Below are positions 11,980 to 25,201 of a stretch of 64,000 bases of DNA, piece by piece (within the stretch, counting starts at the first letter, position 1; each line of letters begins with the position of its first letter). Location: NCBI GenBank assembly GCA_963556695.1, contig CAUWAG010000020.1, positions 1,612,001 to 1,676,000 on the forward strand, written 5' to 3'. The position numbers and the translations under genes were made by a program. The DNA comes from Anthostomella pinea (Eukaryota; Ascomycota; Sordariomycetes; Xylariales; Xylariaceae). The notes beneath the pieces were generated by a model. It was not told where the DNA came from. It saw only the letters and a program-made list of their open reading frames with translations, and did not search any database.

Positions 11980-14900
11980 TCAGACGAGTCGATGCCCACT
12001 CCCCGTTTCACCGTCAATAGGATCAATATCAACAACATCAACACCAACTCTGCGAACCCCTGACACCCCAGTCATCTCGCCATACCGGTACCTCAGTCCT
12101 GCGTAGTTCATACGCGCATCCCTCTCGCTCTTCTTAGCCATGCTCAATTTGTCCACGCCCTGCAAGAGCCAAGAGTCGCACACATAATAAGCCGCGCCCG
12201 CGACCGTGCGCGGGTCCACCGGCAGGCGTGGCCATCTGACGAAGAAAGACACCACCAGCACGACGATCATGAGGGAGATGATCCCAACTGCCAGCCAGGT
12301 GCACCCGAGATGCACATCCCAGGTCTGCGTGACCTGGAAGGGGATGTTGGCGAGCAGAAGGGGGAGAAACTCGGAGAGTATTGCCGTAAATGCGACCACC
12401 CCCAGGAAGAGGTGTCTCCGTCTGAAGGCCGACCAGATGCCTGAGAACGCGTTTGTGGGCGGGGCAACGAGTATCACGCGTTGAGCTGTCTGGGGCGAGT
12501 GAGCCATGAGCTGGTAGGGGCTCAGGATGGCGACGGCTGTTGGTCAAGGTCAGTAGCCGTGTTCTCTTGGAGGTGGTCTGTATACTTACCGCTGAACATG
12601 GCACCCCAGTAAAAGGTGACGATAACCCCTATGGCGGTGAAGAGAAAGCGCACTCCGAAAGACTCGCTGTCCATGAAGGCCTCAAAGGGGGCATCTGCTC
12701 GCGGGCTGTTGTAGTAGGCAATCAACGTGAGGAGGCCACACAGAAATAGGAGGAACAATCCATGGCCGGCATAACTCAGCATGAAGAACGGTTGCCATTG
12801 CTCGGCGGGTTTCTCCTGGTCTTTCCTCCAAGGCTTCGGTATCAGGGCCTGAAGCAGGGGCTGTCTTGTAGCCTTTGACGCCTTTTCTTGGTCTCCTAGA
12901 ATTACTATACCGTACCTGTTTTCGCCCTCATGATTGAAGCAATCGACCTTGTAGATATAAGGCTTGAAGGCGCCGGCTATCTCCGAATCCGGGATCCGGT
13001 TGGCCGCAATGGGCAACGAGGTGAGAACGCTGCGCACGTCGGGGCTGGAGAGCAGAGACGCGATACCCGCGATGCTCCAAGGATTACTGTTCACCCCTGA
13101 CCGCCATCGTCTCAGCACCAGCAGCGTAAGCGCAGCTAGCACGGTCATGAAAGCCAGGAACCCCTCCGTGAGACGAGCGCCTAGCCGCGAGACCCCCAGC
13201 GTCCAAGCGCAATTCTCGACTTTTCCGCTTCCGTGGAAGCAGCTCCCGTGCAGAACCACAGCAATGGCTTGCGAAGAAAGGGTCGTCACGATCGCGGAGC
13301 AGAGAACCAGCAGGCTGGTGAGGCAGGCCAGCCATTGGCCCTTGAAGACGCCGAGGATGCCGGTCAGGATGCTGTAGATGCTGCCTATCTCTAGGCAGAG
13401 AGACCGGTCGGCTGGCGTTCCCCGCGGATGTGTGAGCTGGTGGAACGGCTCGAAGAGCTGCACGTTGAGGTCAATCATGCGGATGGGGATTGAGATGAAC
13501 GTGGCGACTAGGGTCGATGCGAACAGGCCGGCAAAGTATTGGCCCCCTGAGATGTAGAAACTCTCGGTGAATGGTTCTTCACCACTGGGAATGTCGGTTG
13601 GAGAACCTGTTATTGCGGCAGTGGGTGATCCGTGGACGTCGGTAAGGATCGTAATGACGGTAACGAAGGGCGTGTCGTTGAGGGTCATGGTGGATGCTGG
13701 AACCCCGTTCGAGTCTGTGAGTACTGTCACCAGCGGTGTATCTGTGAGTGTCATGGTCGCAGTTGGAACCCCATTGGAGTCTGTGAGCACTGTCACCAGT
13801 GGTGTATCTGTGAGCGTCATCGTCGCAGTTGGAACCCCATTGGAGTCTGTGAGTACTGTTACCAGTGGTGTGTCTGTGAGTGTCATCGTCGCAGTTGGAG
13901 ACCCATTGGGGTCTGTGAGCACTGTCACTAGTGGTGTGTCTGTGAGAGTCATGGTCGCAGTTGGAGACCCATTGGGGTCTGTGAGCACTGTCACTAGTGG
14001 TGTATATGCGAAAGTCACAGTCGCGGTTGGTATGCCATTCGAGTCTGCGAGTACAGTCACTGGAGGTGTCGAAGGCCCGAGGCTTAACGTAGCAGTGGGC
14101 GATCCGTCCGAGTTGGTCAAAGTGGTGAGTTGGAGCGTATCGATAGCACCAAGAGTCACTGTCGTGGTGGGTATACCGTTCGAGTCTGTCAGAGTAGCAA
14201 GGAGGGTCGTTGGCAAGGCCTCGAACGTTGTGGTCGCCGTCGGATTACCGGACTCGTCGAGGAGAGTGGCGACAATCTGAGTATGTCCGGATTCGAGAGT
14301 GATTGTTGCAGTTGGAGTTCCATCTGAGCCTATCAGAACAGCGACGACGGACGCCGTACCGGTAGTAATGGCCGTATTAGGATGGGAGTTTACTGAACCG
14401 GATCCTATGCCAAGTGACTCGGTGAGTATAGCCCTTCCAGGGCTGTCAGGGACGGACTGGGTCTGCTTAGCCGTCGGGTCACCTTGAGAATCCGTGAGGA
14501 TCACTGTCACCACGACCAAGCTAGTTGTTGGCCGCGCAGATGAAGTGATGACGCTTCCGGCCGTTTCAGAATGCGGACCTTTGCTCGATAACGACCGAGT
14601 GATAGGGTCATGAATGATGGTAAATGTCGCGGTGGACTGGCTCGGCTGGCTGTCGATTAGTGTACTCTTTGGCGATGGGGTGAAATGCCCTGAAGAATCG
14701 CCTTTGGGCGATGTAGTAGGAGTCGCTGGTACTGCAGATGACACTCTACTGATCGTTGAAGTGACAGTGATGGGAATGAAGCTAGGCGAGGCTGGCCTTG
14801 AGCTTGCTGGCCAGAAAGAAGTAACACTATTGTTGCCCGTGTTGCCGAAATCCGATGATGATAGAACCCGTTTCGCATTATGCCATACTCTCCGGGCGAA

Positions 14901-15596
14901 CAAATCTTGTGGGGCGTGGTCCATTGTGGTTATTCTGCCAGGACGTATAGGTGCCAACGGGGTGCTCGTAGGGCCTGCCGAAACCAGTGAAATTGGTGGA
15001 TAGGGGACTGATCGTACGGTACCAGAAAAACCGTAAATGTCTTGAGTGGTCCCATGGGTCTCATCGCTACCATTGTGGGTGGCAACATGAACAAGGGATT
15101 CATTCGCTATTGTCGACTTCGTGCTTGTGGATGATGCAGCAGATGTTGCTACTACCAGGTTAATCTGCTTTACTCCTTGATGAAGGATAGCCGCTCGATC
15201 GAAAGCTGGAGGAGGTAGTAGAGTGGAAAAAGAAGGCGAGATAGCTAGGTGTTCGAGCTTGACAGGCTCCACCTGTTCGGGGTAGCCCCTTGAAATGAGT
15301 TGGACGCCCTCATCGTTAAGCGGCAATGTGCGAAGAGCCAACTCTACCAGACCAGTCAAGATCGCAAGCAGTATGGTCAGTACGAGAAGAAACCACCATC
15401 TCAAGACGGTCGGCTTGTAATTTGGCGTTTCACTCCTGAAGCTATCGTAGGGTTGGCTAGACCGATGCTTGGCTTGCGGTAACGAGCCGGTGTTATACCC
15501 AGTGTCGAGTCTGCCACCAGGTATCAGTCGTGCTTGCTCACCAACTACCGTCCTAGACGTGAAGCCATTGCGATAAAGTCTGCTGGCGAGGTCCAT
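11980..15596 (-). CDS. DUF3433-domain membrane protein with tandem-repeat ectodomain
   Basis: Two exons, 15596-12590 and 12536-11980, joined by a 53-nt GTAAGT..CAG intron, give 1187 residues. A short cytosolic N-terminus is followed by a membrane helix (WWFLLVLTILLAILTGLVEL, about residues 66-86). Then comes a Ser/Thr-rich region of about 500 residues containing roughly twelve copies of a 20-residue unit of the type VTVLTDSNGVPTATMTLTDT. After that there are several further membrane helices in the two DUF3433 segments (FAGLFASTLVATFISIPIRM onward, and again at the C-terminus with the YYVCDSW motif). The topology suggests a large extracellular or wall-facing mucin-like loop. The function of DUF3433 proteins is not established; surface sensing or adhesion is only a guess. 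Confidence 0.88.
13660..14060 (-). repeat. 60-bp coding minisatellite inside the DUF3433 gene
   Basis: Near-identical 60-bp units run head to tail here, each encoding a 20-residue VLTD(S/P)NG(V/S)PTATMTLTDTPLVT unit. More diverged units continue to about 14.33 kb. All are in frame, so unit gain or loss would keep the protein intact. Confidence 0.9.
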
Positions 15597-17348
15597 GGGC
15601 CAGGCTTGGGGACTCCTTCGTTTGCATTACAATGAGCTCAGAGACCTAGAAGGGAGCCGTGTATGGTATTTTACGAAAGAAGGGAACTGGCTATTGGTGC
15701 CTATAAGGCTGCGGGACACTTAAGTACCATATCTGAGCCCCCAACCCCCAACCCCCAACCCCTGACTGCCGCATCTTACACCTCCTTGGGCCCGAAGCAT
15801 GAGATCTCGTATCCAGCTGTATCAGATTGCTCACGCCGTGGGGGTGATAGGGTAACATTAACGCACCCTTTGTTCAGCCGGAATATGACGGGTGTAACGC
15901 AACAACGCCTTAGCCCAGCCCTACGCCGTCAGTCCAAGCTGATTTGGTCGTATAAGCGCGTGGCGCAAAGTCCTGCATCAACCCGAGAGGGCCAGACATG
16001 GATGCTTTTCAGCTTCTGCGTTATAGACGCCTCCCTACTGGTGGATCTTGGGGTACGTAATTCGCGCTGACTGGTACACAGCCATGACCGGAGATCAATC
16101 ACCATGATATACATAATCAGCAAGCCTCGCAAGAATCTCTCCTATGGTAAAGTATGCGGTGTACGTTTCCGCCCCCGAAACTTCAACGCCGGATTGTGAA
16201 CGGTGTTGCATTGGGTAATACTCGTATTTCTCAGGCAGCCAACGATAAATCACAGCACCAATGTCATCTCTTATTACCCTCCTTGCTCACACGTATGGAG
16301 GATGTATATTGTTCTGTGGAGTTATCCTCTTTGTTGGTACGAGGAACCTTCTGGCCCCTTCATATTCCCAGTACCATCAACGGGTCCTATAACTAAGTGT
16401 TAGAGCTAGATCTTGTCCCAAGTAAGTACGTAAGTTAATTCAAGCCTGAACCTTTAAGAGACAAGAAGTATCTAGTTAGCCGGATGGATTTTTGTGTCAG
16501 TGTCCAGATTAGAAGCCGCGCCGCAGTAGTCATACCTGATCACAGTGAAGTATAGGAAGACGAATTGGGGTATGTGCTCCCAGGACGACAAGACAACAAT
16601 GCGAGACTGCGCACGAAATCCTCGCAGCTAGCAACGTTAATTCAACGTAAGTTCTGCTACTGTTGCTCGTTTCACTCTAGGAATTCAAAGTCAAAGTCCA
16701 TAAAAACAGCTCTCACTCTCCGCATCAGGCTGCAGATTTTTGACCTTGAGTTCCTATTCGATAGACGGACACAGACCCTCATTCTAAGTCATGGGTTCCT
16801 CTTTTCAGGCATATTCTCTGGCTGGTCCGCCTGGTCACCAGCCCCATACCCAACTAACTAATGTGATGTGCCCCAACCCAAAGCTGTGGCAGGGCAACGT
16901 TCTTTGCCGTTCTTAAGTCAACTTACTACGGGGCTTATACCCATCGATACTTCCATGCAATAACCCTTTCATCCTATAGCGCGGTCGTCGGTCAATCATA
17001 ACCTGCGGGATGAGCCAGTAAGTACCTGCTTCTAGCCAGCGAACGTAAAGCCGAGTTGAGTATCAGTTGTGAGTCCCTCGCAGACTTTCCCGCATCACCT
17101 ACAGCGTTGTTTCCTGTTTACATACAAGACGACCATGGACCTAGCAAGTGACAAAACTTTGGTATTGAACTAAGTTACTCGTTTCAACCGTCAGAAAGCC
17201 TCCCACATGCGCCAAACAACCTGGTATCTTACCTAACCTAACCGCCTTCCCAGAACCGAGATGAAGACACTGATACCCTACAGATAATTCCCCCCACAAA
17301 TAATACATGCCAACCCTCTCAGTAGCTACAAACGACCGCCCCATCCCT
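15597..17348. other. intergenic region (two divergent-from-each-other minus genes)
   Basis: About 1.75 kb upstream of the DUF3433 gene and downstream of the Zn2Cys6 gene. A short (CCCCAAC)n tract lies at about 15739-15769. No coding region is supported. Confidence 0.5.
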
Positions 17349-20300
17349 CTACGGGCCTTCCCATTTCATACCCAAACCCAGATTCGCATCCGCCATGCCG
17401 CCGCCATCCGAGAACCCGACCATACCCATGTTGAGATAGGCGTCGATGTCGATGACGCCCTCGTTCTCCAGCACGTCCATGAGCTCGACCTGCTGCGCCT
17501 GGCTGAGGCTGCCCTGGCGCTCGGGCGGAAGACTCCGGGCGAACTCCATCATGTTCCCCGTCTGCATTCCGTTGATGAACCCGTTTGAGCTGGAGCCGAC
17601 GCCGCCCGTCGCGTCGCCCCAGTAGCCACCGCCAACGCCCCCGAAGGAGTATGGCGTGATGAACGGCGGTGGCGGGTTGAACCAGTCGCTGGATGCCGTT
17701 GGCTGCGGGAGGGGACGTTGGCCTTGTGGCCGGTGGTGATGGTTGGATGGTAGGGGAGGGACGGCGAAAGCGGCTCGAGGCACATGGGACTGTTGCTGCG
17801 GTTGATGCTGTCGCTGCTGATGTTGTCGCTGCTGGTGCTGCCGCTGCTGGTGTTGCTGCTGCTGGTGTTGTTGCTGGTGCTGGTGCTGCTGCTGCTGCTG
17901 CTGCTGCTGCGGCGGCGGCGAATAGGGTAGCCCATCAGAGAGCATCATATCATGAGCACCATGATGTATGCTTTGACTTGGTAACAGGGGAGTAGCAAGT
18001 AGCGGCGTGCCCAAGAGCGGAGTCGTCGCAGCACCGGGAGCTAAAGACTCTGGCGGTGTCGGCATATGTTGCGGTGGGGACAGGAACGGCGGAGACACGG
18101 TGGCATCGGTAGCGGGTGGACTCGGATCGTCTGGCGGCATGTCCCCGTTGTGATTGAAGTCTGGAGGGAAATAACTGAAGCGACGGCCCGTGTGGTCACT
18201 GGATCCCGGGTTGTGGAAGATGGAGTTGGATCGGAATGTCGGCTGTGGTGGGAAGGAACTGTCCATGTTGTAGTTGTTCATATCTTCAGGAGTCGAGCCG
18301 AAGACGTTACCGAATTTGGGAGGGTCGAATACCGAAGCTCCCGCCTTGGATATAGTCGTAGCGTTGGAAAATTCAGACACATCAGGTGAGTTGGTGTCCG
18401 GTCGTGATGGCGGCGTGTTGAGGCTTGCGCTGGCCAAATTAGGCGTGTCGTTCGAATCATAGCTTTGCAGGCAAGCTTTTGTCAAAGTCGAGTACAGCTG
18501 AGATGCCGCGGCAGTGCCTGGCCATCGATCGACGCACTGGTCAATGATGTCCAAAGAGACATTGACCAGCTCTTGAACTTCGTCTCGGCTGTGTAAAGCC
18601 CGGACCTCTGGATACGTCGTTACACTCCAGAGGAGAGTGTTCAGAGCCATGTACAGCGTCAGAAGAAACACCCACGTGATGTCGATAGTAGCCGCCATCA
18701 TCTGTTTGCTAGAAATGTTGACGATAAATGCAGCCGAGACAAAACATTTCGTGGCTGAATGAACCGAGGGCCTAGGAACCTGAGGTGATGGCCGATGTAG
18801 TGTCACGATCATTGTATGATATCGTCCTGTGAACCTGCAAACAAACAGTCAGATGATTATCGCTTGCCGAAAAGACTTCATACTGGGCACGAACCAGGGT
18901 TTACACCATGGAGGGTTCTCTGGTGATGACTTCAACCACTGCTCCAATTTGGCCTCCATACCTGCGAACCAAGGATGACGATCATCCTTGGGCTCCGCAA
19001 GCTTTCTCTCATACAGTTTCCGGCGTATCGCGGCCTGGTGTACTCGCATCTTGCAGAAGTGGATGGCTACCAGCTTCTTCTCATCTGGTGGACCCGGGAT
19101 AATCCCATTCTCGGAAATATTTGCATCGGGTGCCGTTTCGAAGAATTTGACGTCGACGATGTCGTCGGTCTTGGCGAAACCGTTGGGCCGACCCATGCTC
19201 TGTGCCAACCCGAATTCCATGCTGGTCACAGTCCAGCTTATCCGCCTGCGCAGGTCCAATGTCAGCGGGTCGTTGGCACCCAGCGCGATCGTCTTCTCGT
19301 CAGCGAGCCCGAGCTGCTGGCAGATGCGCGTCGCAAGGCCGACGACGTAGTAGACAGCGGTACGGGTGGGCGTCAGAAGCGAGTACTGTCCTATCAGAAC
19401 AAGGCATTGAAGGGTCTTCAGGTCTTTCGGCCGAACAACATCTTCAAAGCACTCCATCGCGGCGAGGTAGTAGCTGTCGGCGAGACCGGCGTACGTCGCG
19501 TCCAACTTCTGCATGCTTATGGCTATGACCAGTCGCACCACAAAGTTCTGGTACGCGTTTTGGCTGCCGGCATACACATCTTCGACCGCTTGCGCCAGCG
19601 ACTTCTCGTGGAGTAATGGCATGGATACCTGACCTATAGGGGCAAGTCAGGCCGAGGTTCCGTGCAACCAAGGGCAAGGGCAGCTTACCGCGCTGATAGA
19701 ACACCTCCAGCAGCCTATCAGTAATGCCTTTACTCGGCAGATTCTGCGCTGCCACAGCACTGATCATGGGATAGCTCTTCTTCCTTGACGAAATGGGAGG
19801 TGGCATGCTGAAAGACTGCGACCTAAATCCAGCATGACTGGGGCCGGCGGTCATGGTCGTGGTCGTAGCCTGCCGCCTTACGCGTAATTCAGGTATGAGC
19901 TCGGATATGCGCTTCGAGTCGGTATATCGTTTGGCCTCCTCCATGAGTATTCGCGTCATGGCTATGCCGCTAGACGGGCCAAGGTATCGGGGAGTCTCGT
20001 CCGTTTCGTTGAGGTGTACCAGGCCTCCGGGTCGAACGAAGTCTTCGTGGTCCTTCGGGTAGTCGTCTTCGTCAGTGTACTGGCCGAGCTCCGCCTCCAG
20101 CGCGCGTACTTTTTCCTGAAGCTTGACAACATAGTAACGACTGATCTTCTTGCCCTTGGCCGTGTCGAAGTATTCACAGATGGAGCCGGATCGTTCGCAG
20201 GGAAGGCAACGGGGCAGTGCCGGGTCGCATCGTGTTTTCCTCTAGGACAGCGGGATTAGACTCGCTGCTTGATAGCTCCGCAGGAGAAGTATTATGCAGT

Positions 20301-20514
20301 GCATACTTCGACCCGGTGGCATAAAAGTGTCAATGCTTACCTGGCGACACCGGCAGCAGGCCGTCAAAGTATGCGCAGTGCGATGTGAGACTTCGCTCTC
20401 CCCCTGGTCCTCGACCTTTACATTTACAGCCTTCCTCGGTTGGAAACCCTGCGGCGGTCTTGGGTGGTAGGTCCCGAAGCCTTCGACTTGGCGGAAGACA
20501 TTTGAAGCGTCCAT
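17349..20514 (-). CDS. Zn2Cys6 transcription factor with fungal-TF domain and polyQ tail
   Basis: Four exons, 20514-20341, 20241-19689, 19633-18895 and 18834-17349, give 983 residues. The zinc cluster has perfect spacing: Cys53-X2-Cys56-X6-Cys63-X6-Cys70-X2-Cys73-X6-Cys80, and intron 1 splits it after the second cysteine. A basic linker (KGKKISR) and a coiled coil (KLQEKVRALEAEL) follow, which fits binding as a dimer to CGG-type sites. The fungal-specific TF (middle homology) domain runs from about residue 240 to 600, with RRRISWTVTSMEFGLAQSMGRP as its landmark. The C-terminal 350 residues are disordered, with a Gln/His tract. Intron 3 uses the weaker donor GTTCGT; it is the only join that keeps the frame. 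Nuclear regulator; target genes unknown. It diverges from the next Zn2Cys6 gene, 2.5 kb away. Confidence 0.9.
17797..17915 (-). repeat. imperfect CAG/CAA-type tract encoding Gln/His
   Basis: An interrupted trinucleotide tract codes for a run of about 40 residues made of Gln with periodic His and Arg in the C-terminal region of the Zn2Cys6 regulator. Confidence 0.85.
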
Positions 20515-22988
20515 GGGCGAGCTTGCTGTGTGTCTAAGTCTCCTGCTGCTTTGACTTTCTCGAGAGGTGGGACCGGAGCCTTCGAGATATCGCCCGCACG
20601 AACGCCGGGGGTCGTTTGCTGCGTCGCACGTAAACCGCAGGGGCCTCGAGGCTCTGACGGCGGGGAACAATAGTCTTGTAATCTCGTAATACAAGCCAAG
20701 GGTATATCGGTATGTCGGTATGTCGGTATATCGCTGAGCGCTTATGGTATCATTGTCTCCAAGAACGAACAGACAACGGCAAAAAGGCGAAAACAATAAC
20801 GGTATGCTCAGAAAGTGTTGCATAGAAGCTAGAAAAGGAGAGCCAGATAATCATTTGCCGTCAGGCTCGCGATGACGGATGCGCTTGAGACGGCGGGTAT
20901 GGTGCGAAAGACGGCGGCTGTCACGGTCGGAGACTATCAGGGGCACCGCACCGATTGGACCGCGGCCATGCTTTTGAGGAGGGTACAAATACAATTCAAC
21001 ACTTTTGCCTCTTGGAAAGCCGTCGTCTACGATGATCTAACTGACTACCACAGTTTATTACACGCAAGGCAGATGAAGTAATACCAACCGGCTTCGTTCT
21101 GTCTGTTGCCAGCTCACCACGGCGATCAGCATGTTGTGGCTTATTAGTGTGGGTAGCTTCACCTCTAAAGGATTCCGGCCACCATTATCGCCGTCACGTA
21201 TCGATGGATGGATGGATGTCTGTATGCACAGCCTCATCAGCCGCCTCCGTAGTTTCATGGGGGCATTCCTATCCATCCTGAACACGGTCCGTACTGCGTG
21301 GCACATGCGTCTAATGTTTCATAGGGCTCAAACAGGGCGAGCGTTCCGTCAACTTGCAGGTGGTTTCGCGTGGGCAATTGGCCAGGTGCCTGGCGTTTGC
21401 CTAAACGAAGTTAACGAACCGCTAATATCCAAGTGGATTCAGAACCTTGCTCGGGACGGCTGGACAGCTGGACTCGTGTGCTGGATTGCAGATTGCCGAT
21501 GCTGCTATTCTTGGAAGTTCGAAAATTCCACACAGTAATTCCCAGATCCCCGTTCGGCCTGATCCTCACGGGATCCTGGCGCAGAGATGGCCAAGATACC
21601 GAGATGGGAGCAGCAACGGTTGACCAGAAGTCGAAACCATACGGGCTCCGAAGGCGTATGGACGCATATGACCAACGGATGGATAAAGGGGTCGCCTATG
21701 CGGGTACCTCTTCGATGTCCACGAGCTCTTGCCACCGCTAGCAAAATAGCAATAGCAAAATCCAACTCGGTATTACTAATTAGCCGACTCGGCCGTTTCG
21801 GGAGTTAAGCGCTATTCATGTAGTTTCGAAGGTCCGTAACAGCACGGCAGTCATGGTGCGCAACACAGGGCATGCAAGACGACCCTGAAGATGACAGAAG
21901 CTCGATACACCCAACTGATAGCGGAAGGCTTCCGGCGCATTTGGACGCGCAGAGGTGATCAGAGTAAGCAGCCTCACCGCATTCCTGACGCAACCAGGAC
22001 GTCCGTCAGGTGAGAGGGATTATTTTTGCATCGAAAGTGTCGATGTTATTGGACGACAGGTCTTGTAACGTGATGGCTTGCTTAACCCGGACTGCCAGGA
22101 CTGTTCCAGCTGCATCGCGTGTCAAAAGGGGGGACCACCAGATCCAGGTCATCCAGATCAGGTAGAAAGAAGTTTCGTGCGGGAAGTAAACAATTGGAGA
22201 CTGTTCTCTTCCCATGCAAAGTCGTTGGTTCCATCCGCTGCCTGATACAAGTGTCCCTTGTTTTCATATTGTTTATCTGTCTTGGGCTCAGCCAGCAGGA
22301 TCATATGGAGTGGTGTGGTAGCCCCGACTCGACATGCATGCTGACAGTGCCGTACCGTGACAGTGCCGGCTGGTGTACAGGTGTGCCGATGGTCAGCAAC
22401 GGCCGCCTTATGTACGTCGCTGCCCTTGTATTGATGAGATTCCACATCTTCATCAAGGACTGAAGCACCTGAAGCAGCACACCCCCACCCGCCGTGCCAC
22501 CGTCTCAATCATCATACAAAGTGTAGGTAGTCTAGGGCAGGCCTAGCAGAATGGTGCAGGAAATCCTTATTACCTTTTGATTTGATTGATGACAGAGACC
22601 CCACCGCGCCGACGCCGACTGCGACCGTCATTACCCGCCGCATTCACCTCACTCACCACAAGGCTCTGAAGACAGCCCTCACGTGCATGACCGCCTCTCA
22701 TCACAGTATCCGTGTCTCACTGTCTTCACTCGACCCTGAGACTCTGCACAGGCAACTCTCACACCCGTCTCTCGACCAAAGCCTCTCCCGCAGCAGGTGA
22801 ATCGTACGTCTCAACCATAGCGCGAGGAGCCAGCAGCCAGCCGACAACCCAGGGGGTGTGAGATGTTTTTATAGCCCTCGAGGCTCTCCACCCACAAGTT
22901 GCGCTATAGTATCGGATCACCTGCGCCCTCGTCGACAGACTCAAGCTTATGCAGAGCCTCGCGGTGTGCAGCCGTCAATCTCAGGCAA
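20515..22988. other. intergenic region between two divergent Zn2Cys6 genes
   Basis: About 2.5 kb. It contains a short TCGGTATG repeat at 20707-20732, which lies in the probable 5' UTR or promoter of the left gene. Open frames such as 21131-21538 have no domain and no homology I recognise. Both promoters must lie here. Confidence 0.5.
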
Positions 22989-25201
22989 ATGCCGCGATCC
23001 AGCTTCTCCGATAACCCGCTGCTGCGGGTGTCGCGTCCCGTCTCGGCCTGCTCTAGATGTAAGCACTGTCTCCCTCCCGAACGGGAGTCCTGAGAGCCGC
23101 AGCTGACAGGTCGTCTACAGGTCGAAGTGCTAAGGTCAAGGTTGGTTATGTCATCCATCAGTCTCTAAGGTCTTGATGCTGATGTCAGCAGTGTGATGGC
23201 AAGCTGCCTGCGTGTACAGCCTGTGAGAAGGCTGGAAGAGACACTGAGTGCTCTGCGGCAAACGACCAGTTTGCCAGGGGCAAGGAGCGAAGGTACGATA
23301 CCAAATGGCCCGTAATTATTGCCCACGGTATGCTCATCTGTCTCCAGTTATGTCGCCGCGCTGGAATTGCGTGTCGAGAAGCTAGAAAGACGACTGGCAT
23401 ATGCGCGCTCCAGAAAGGCATCAGTTGCTCAACATGAGACTGATAATGCCCTACCCCCTATACCCGAATCAGATCGCAAAGACTCGCTCGCGACCATCCG
23501 AGCTGCGATACATCGCAAAGCAGCGCGGAAGCGGGAGAATTCAGATGTCAACTCGCTGATGTCCGACTTTGGTTTCCTGTGAGCGATTCCCTGCCCGTTG
23601 CGTTTCGTGGGGAGATACTCATTGAGGACAGGTCCATCAATGCTACGACACGGGACTTTGAACCCTCACTGAGCAATATGACGTTCGCGCGGCTTGTTCT
23701 GGCCGCTGCTTCTAATGACGCCATTCCCGATACGCCGGACTGGAGTATGCCGTCGCGACAAGAAGCCATTGCCCTTATACAGCATTACATGACAAACATC
23801 TACTCACTATTCCCAGCCTTCTCCGAGACAGCTCTATATAACGTTCTTGATCAGGTTTACTCGATGCAAGACCGACATATCAAGGACTATGACTACTGGC
23901 TTCTGTACATGGTACTGGCCATTGGGTCTACAGCGCAGAGTCAGGTCAAGAATGACCAATACTACATGATGGGCCTCGACCTCGTTTCGCGGGCCCTGAA
24001 ACATGCCGATCAGGCTCTCATGCCCGGTTATACCACCCAGATACAGTCACTTATCCTGCTCACGCAGTATTCAATGTTAGACCCTGCCCATTTCGATAGT
24101 TGGCACCTGATAGGCTTCACTTGCAGGGCAGTGATAGACTTGGGTTACCATCAGGATCCGCCAAGTGAGCAACTCTCAGATAAAGGGGTGCTGGACATGA
24201 GGCGCAAGACGTTTTACTGCGTATACTCACTCGACCGGTGAGTTTGATCACTGTGCAACGTGGTGATAGCATTGTACTCATCCTGTGGCAGGTCTATCAG
24301 CATGGTTCACGCACGGGCGTTCGCCTTTACGGACGCCGCGACCAACGTCGCGTGGCCGAGGCCTTCATCATTCAGTCGCAAGGCATCCATAACCGGCCAA
24401 ATTCTGTCCGGATCCGAGCCCGCCTTTCTACTGTTCCAACTTCGTCGAGCGCAGTCACACTGGTATCAAGCATTGTTCCAATCAGATCCCACGCCATTGC
24501 AAGACTCTTCGTCCTTCATCTGGCAAATGTGCCAGGACATGAGGGAGTGGGCCGAGGCGCTTCCCAACCACCTGCCAATCGGGATGAGGGAGTTGTTCGA
24601 CCTCGAAGTGCGATACAGCTTCGTCTACTGCATCTCGCCATCGGCGAGGGCTCCCCAGCTCACCGATTACGGCCGCATGCTCATTTTCGAGCACACCATC
24701 GCCTACCTGGACCGCATATACCACGTCGCGCACAGCGGCATGAACACGGCCTTCTACTCGTACCACGACGCACTGCGCGTCTTCTTCATGGCGAGCCAGT
24801 TCATTGCGGTGCTGCGCGACGCGGAGGACATGCTCCTCGCCGGCGTGACGGTCGCGCCGCCCTGCGTCGAGCTCGGCCAGGCGCAGCCTCCGCCGCTGCC
24901 CCCGCGGCCGGGCGGTCCCGCCGTCGACAACCTTGAGCGGAGTCTCGGCTGTCTGGAGCGCACCTCGCGGACGCTGGCGAAGTATGGTGATCGGTGGGCG
25001 GACTCGGTGTCGCTGAAGCGCAGCTTTGATATCATCTCCGGCGAGCTGGTGGAGCGTCTGCGCTTGCGGCAGCAGCTGAGACAGAGGGCGTCGCCGCCGC
25101 AGCAGAATATGCACAGGGAGATGCGCTGGGTTGACGTCGATGTCGAGGCCATGATGAGGGCGGGTGCTGGCGGTTCTCGAGCCATCAAGTACGAGCATTG
25201 A
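22989..25201 (+). CDS. Zn2Cys6 transcription factor with a 20-nt microexon
   Basis: Six exons, 22989-23058, 23121-23140, 23192-23292, 23348-23578, 23632-24237 and 24292-25201, give 645 residues. Splicing reconstructs a perfect zinc cluster: Cys21-X2-Cys24-X6-Cys31-X6-Cys38-X2-Cys41-X8-Cys50. A coiled-coil dimerisation segment follows (YVAALELRVEKLERRL). Then come the family landmark DFGFLSINATTRDF and a fungal-specific TF domain with CVYSLDRSISM. Exon 2 is only 20 nt and encodes the residues between the second and third cysteines. All joins are in frame and there is no stop. The C-terminal part is Arg/Pro-rich. It acts in the nucleus; targets are unknown. The start at 22989 is the only in-frame ATG close to the zinc cluster. 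Confidence 0.9.

Noticed and set aside
13567..14280. 237-codon plus frame with regular repeats
   Set aside because: Antisense reading of the DUF3433 coding minisatellite.
15739..15769. (CCCCAAC)n tract as a possible telomere-like repeat
   Set aside because: Too short, wrong unit for the fungal TTAGGG telomere, and internal to the window.
21131..21538. 135-codon plus frame between the two regulators
   Set aside because: No recognisable domain or signal; probably chance.
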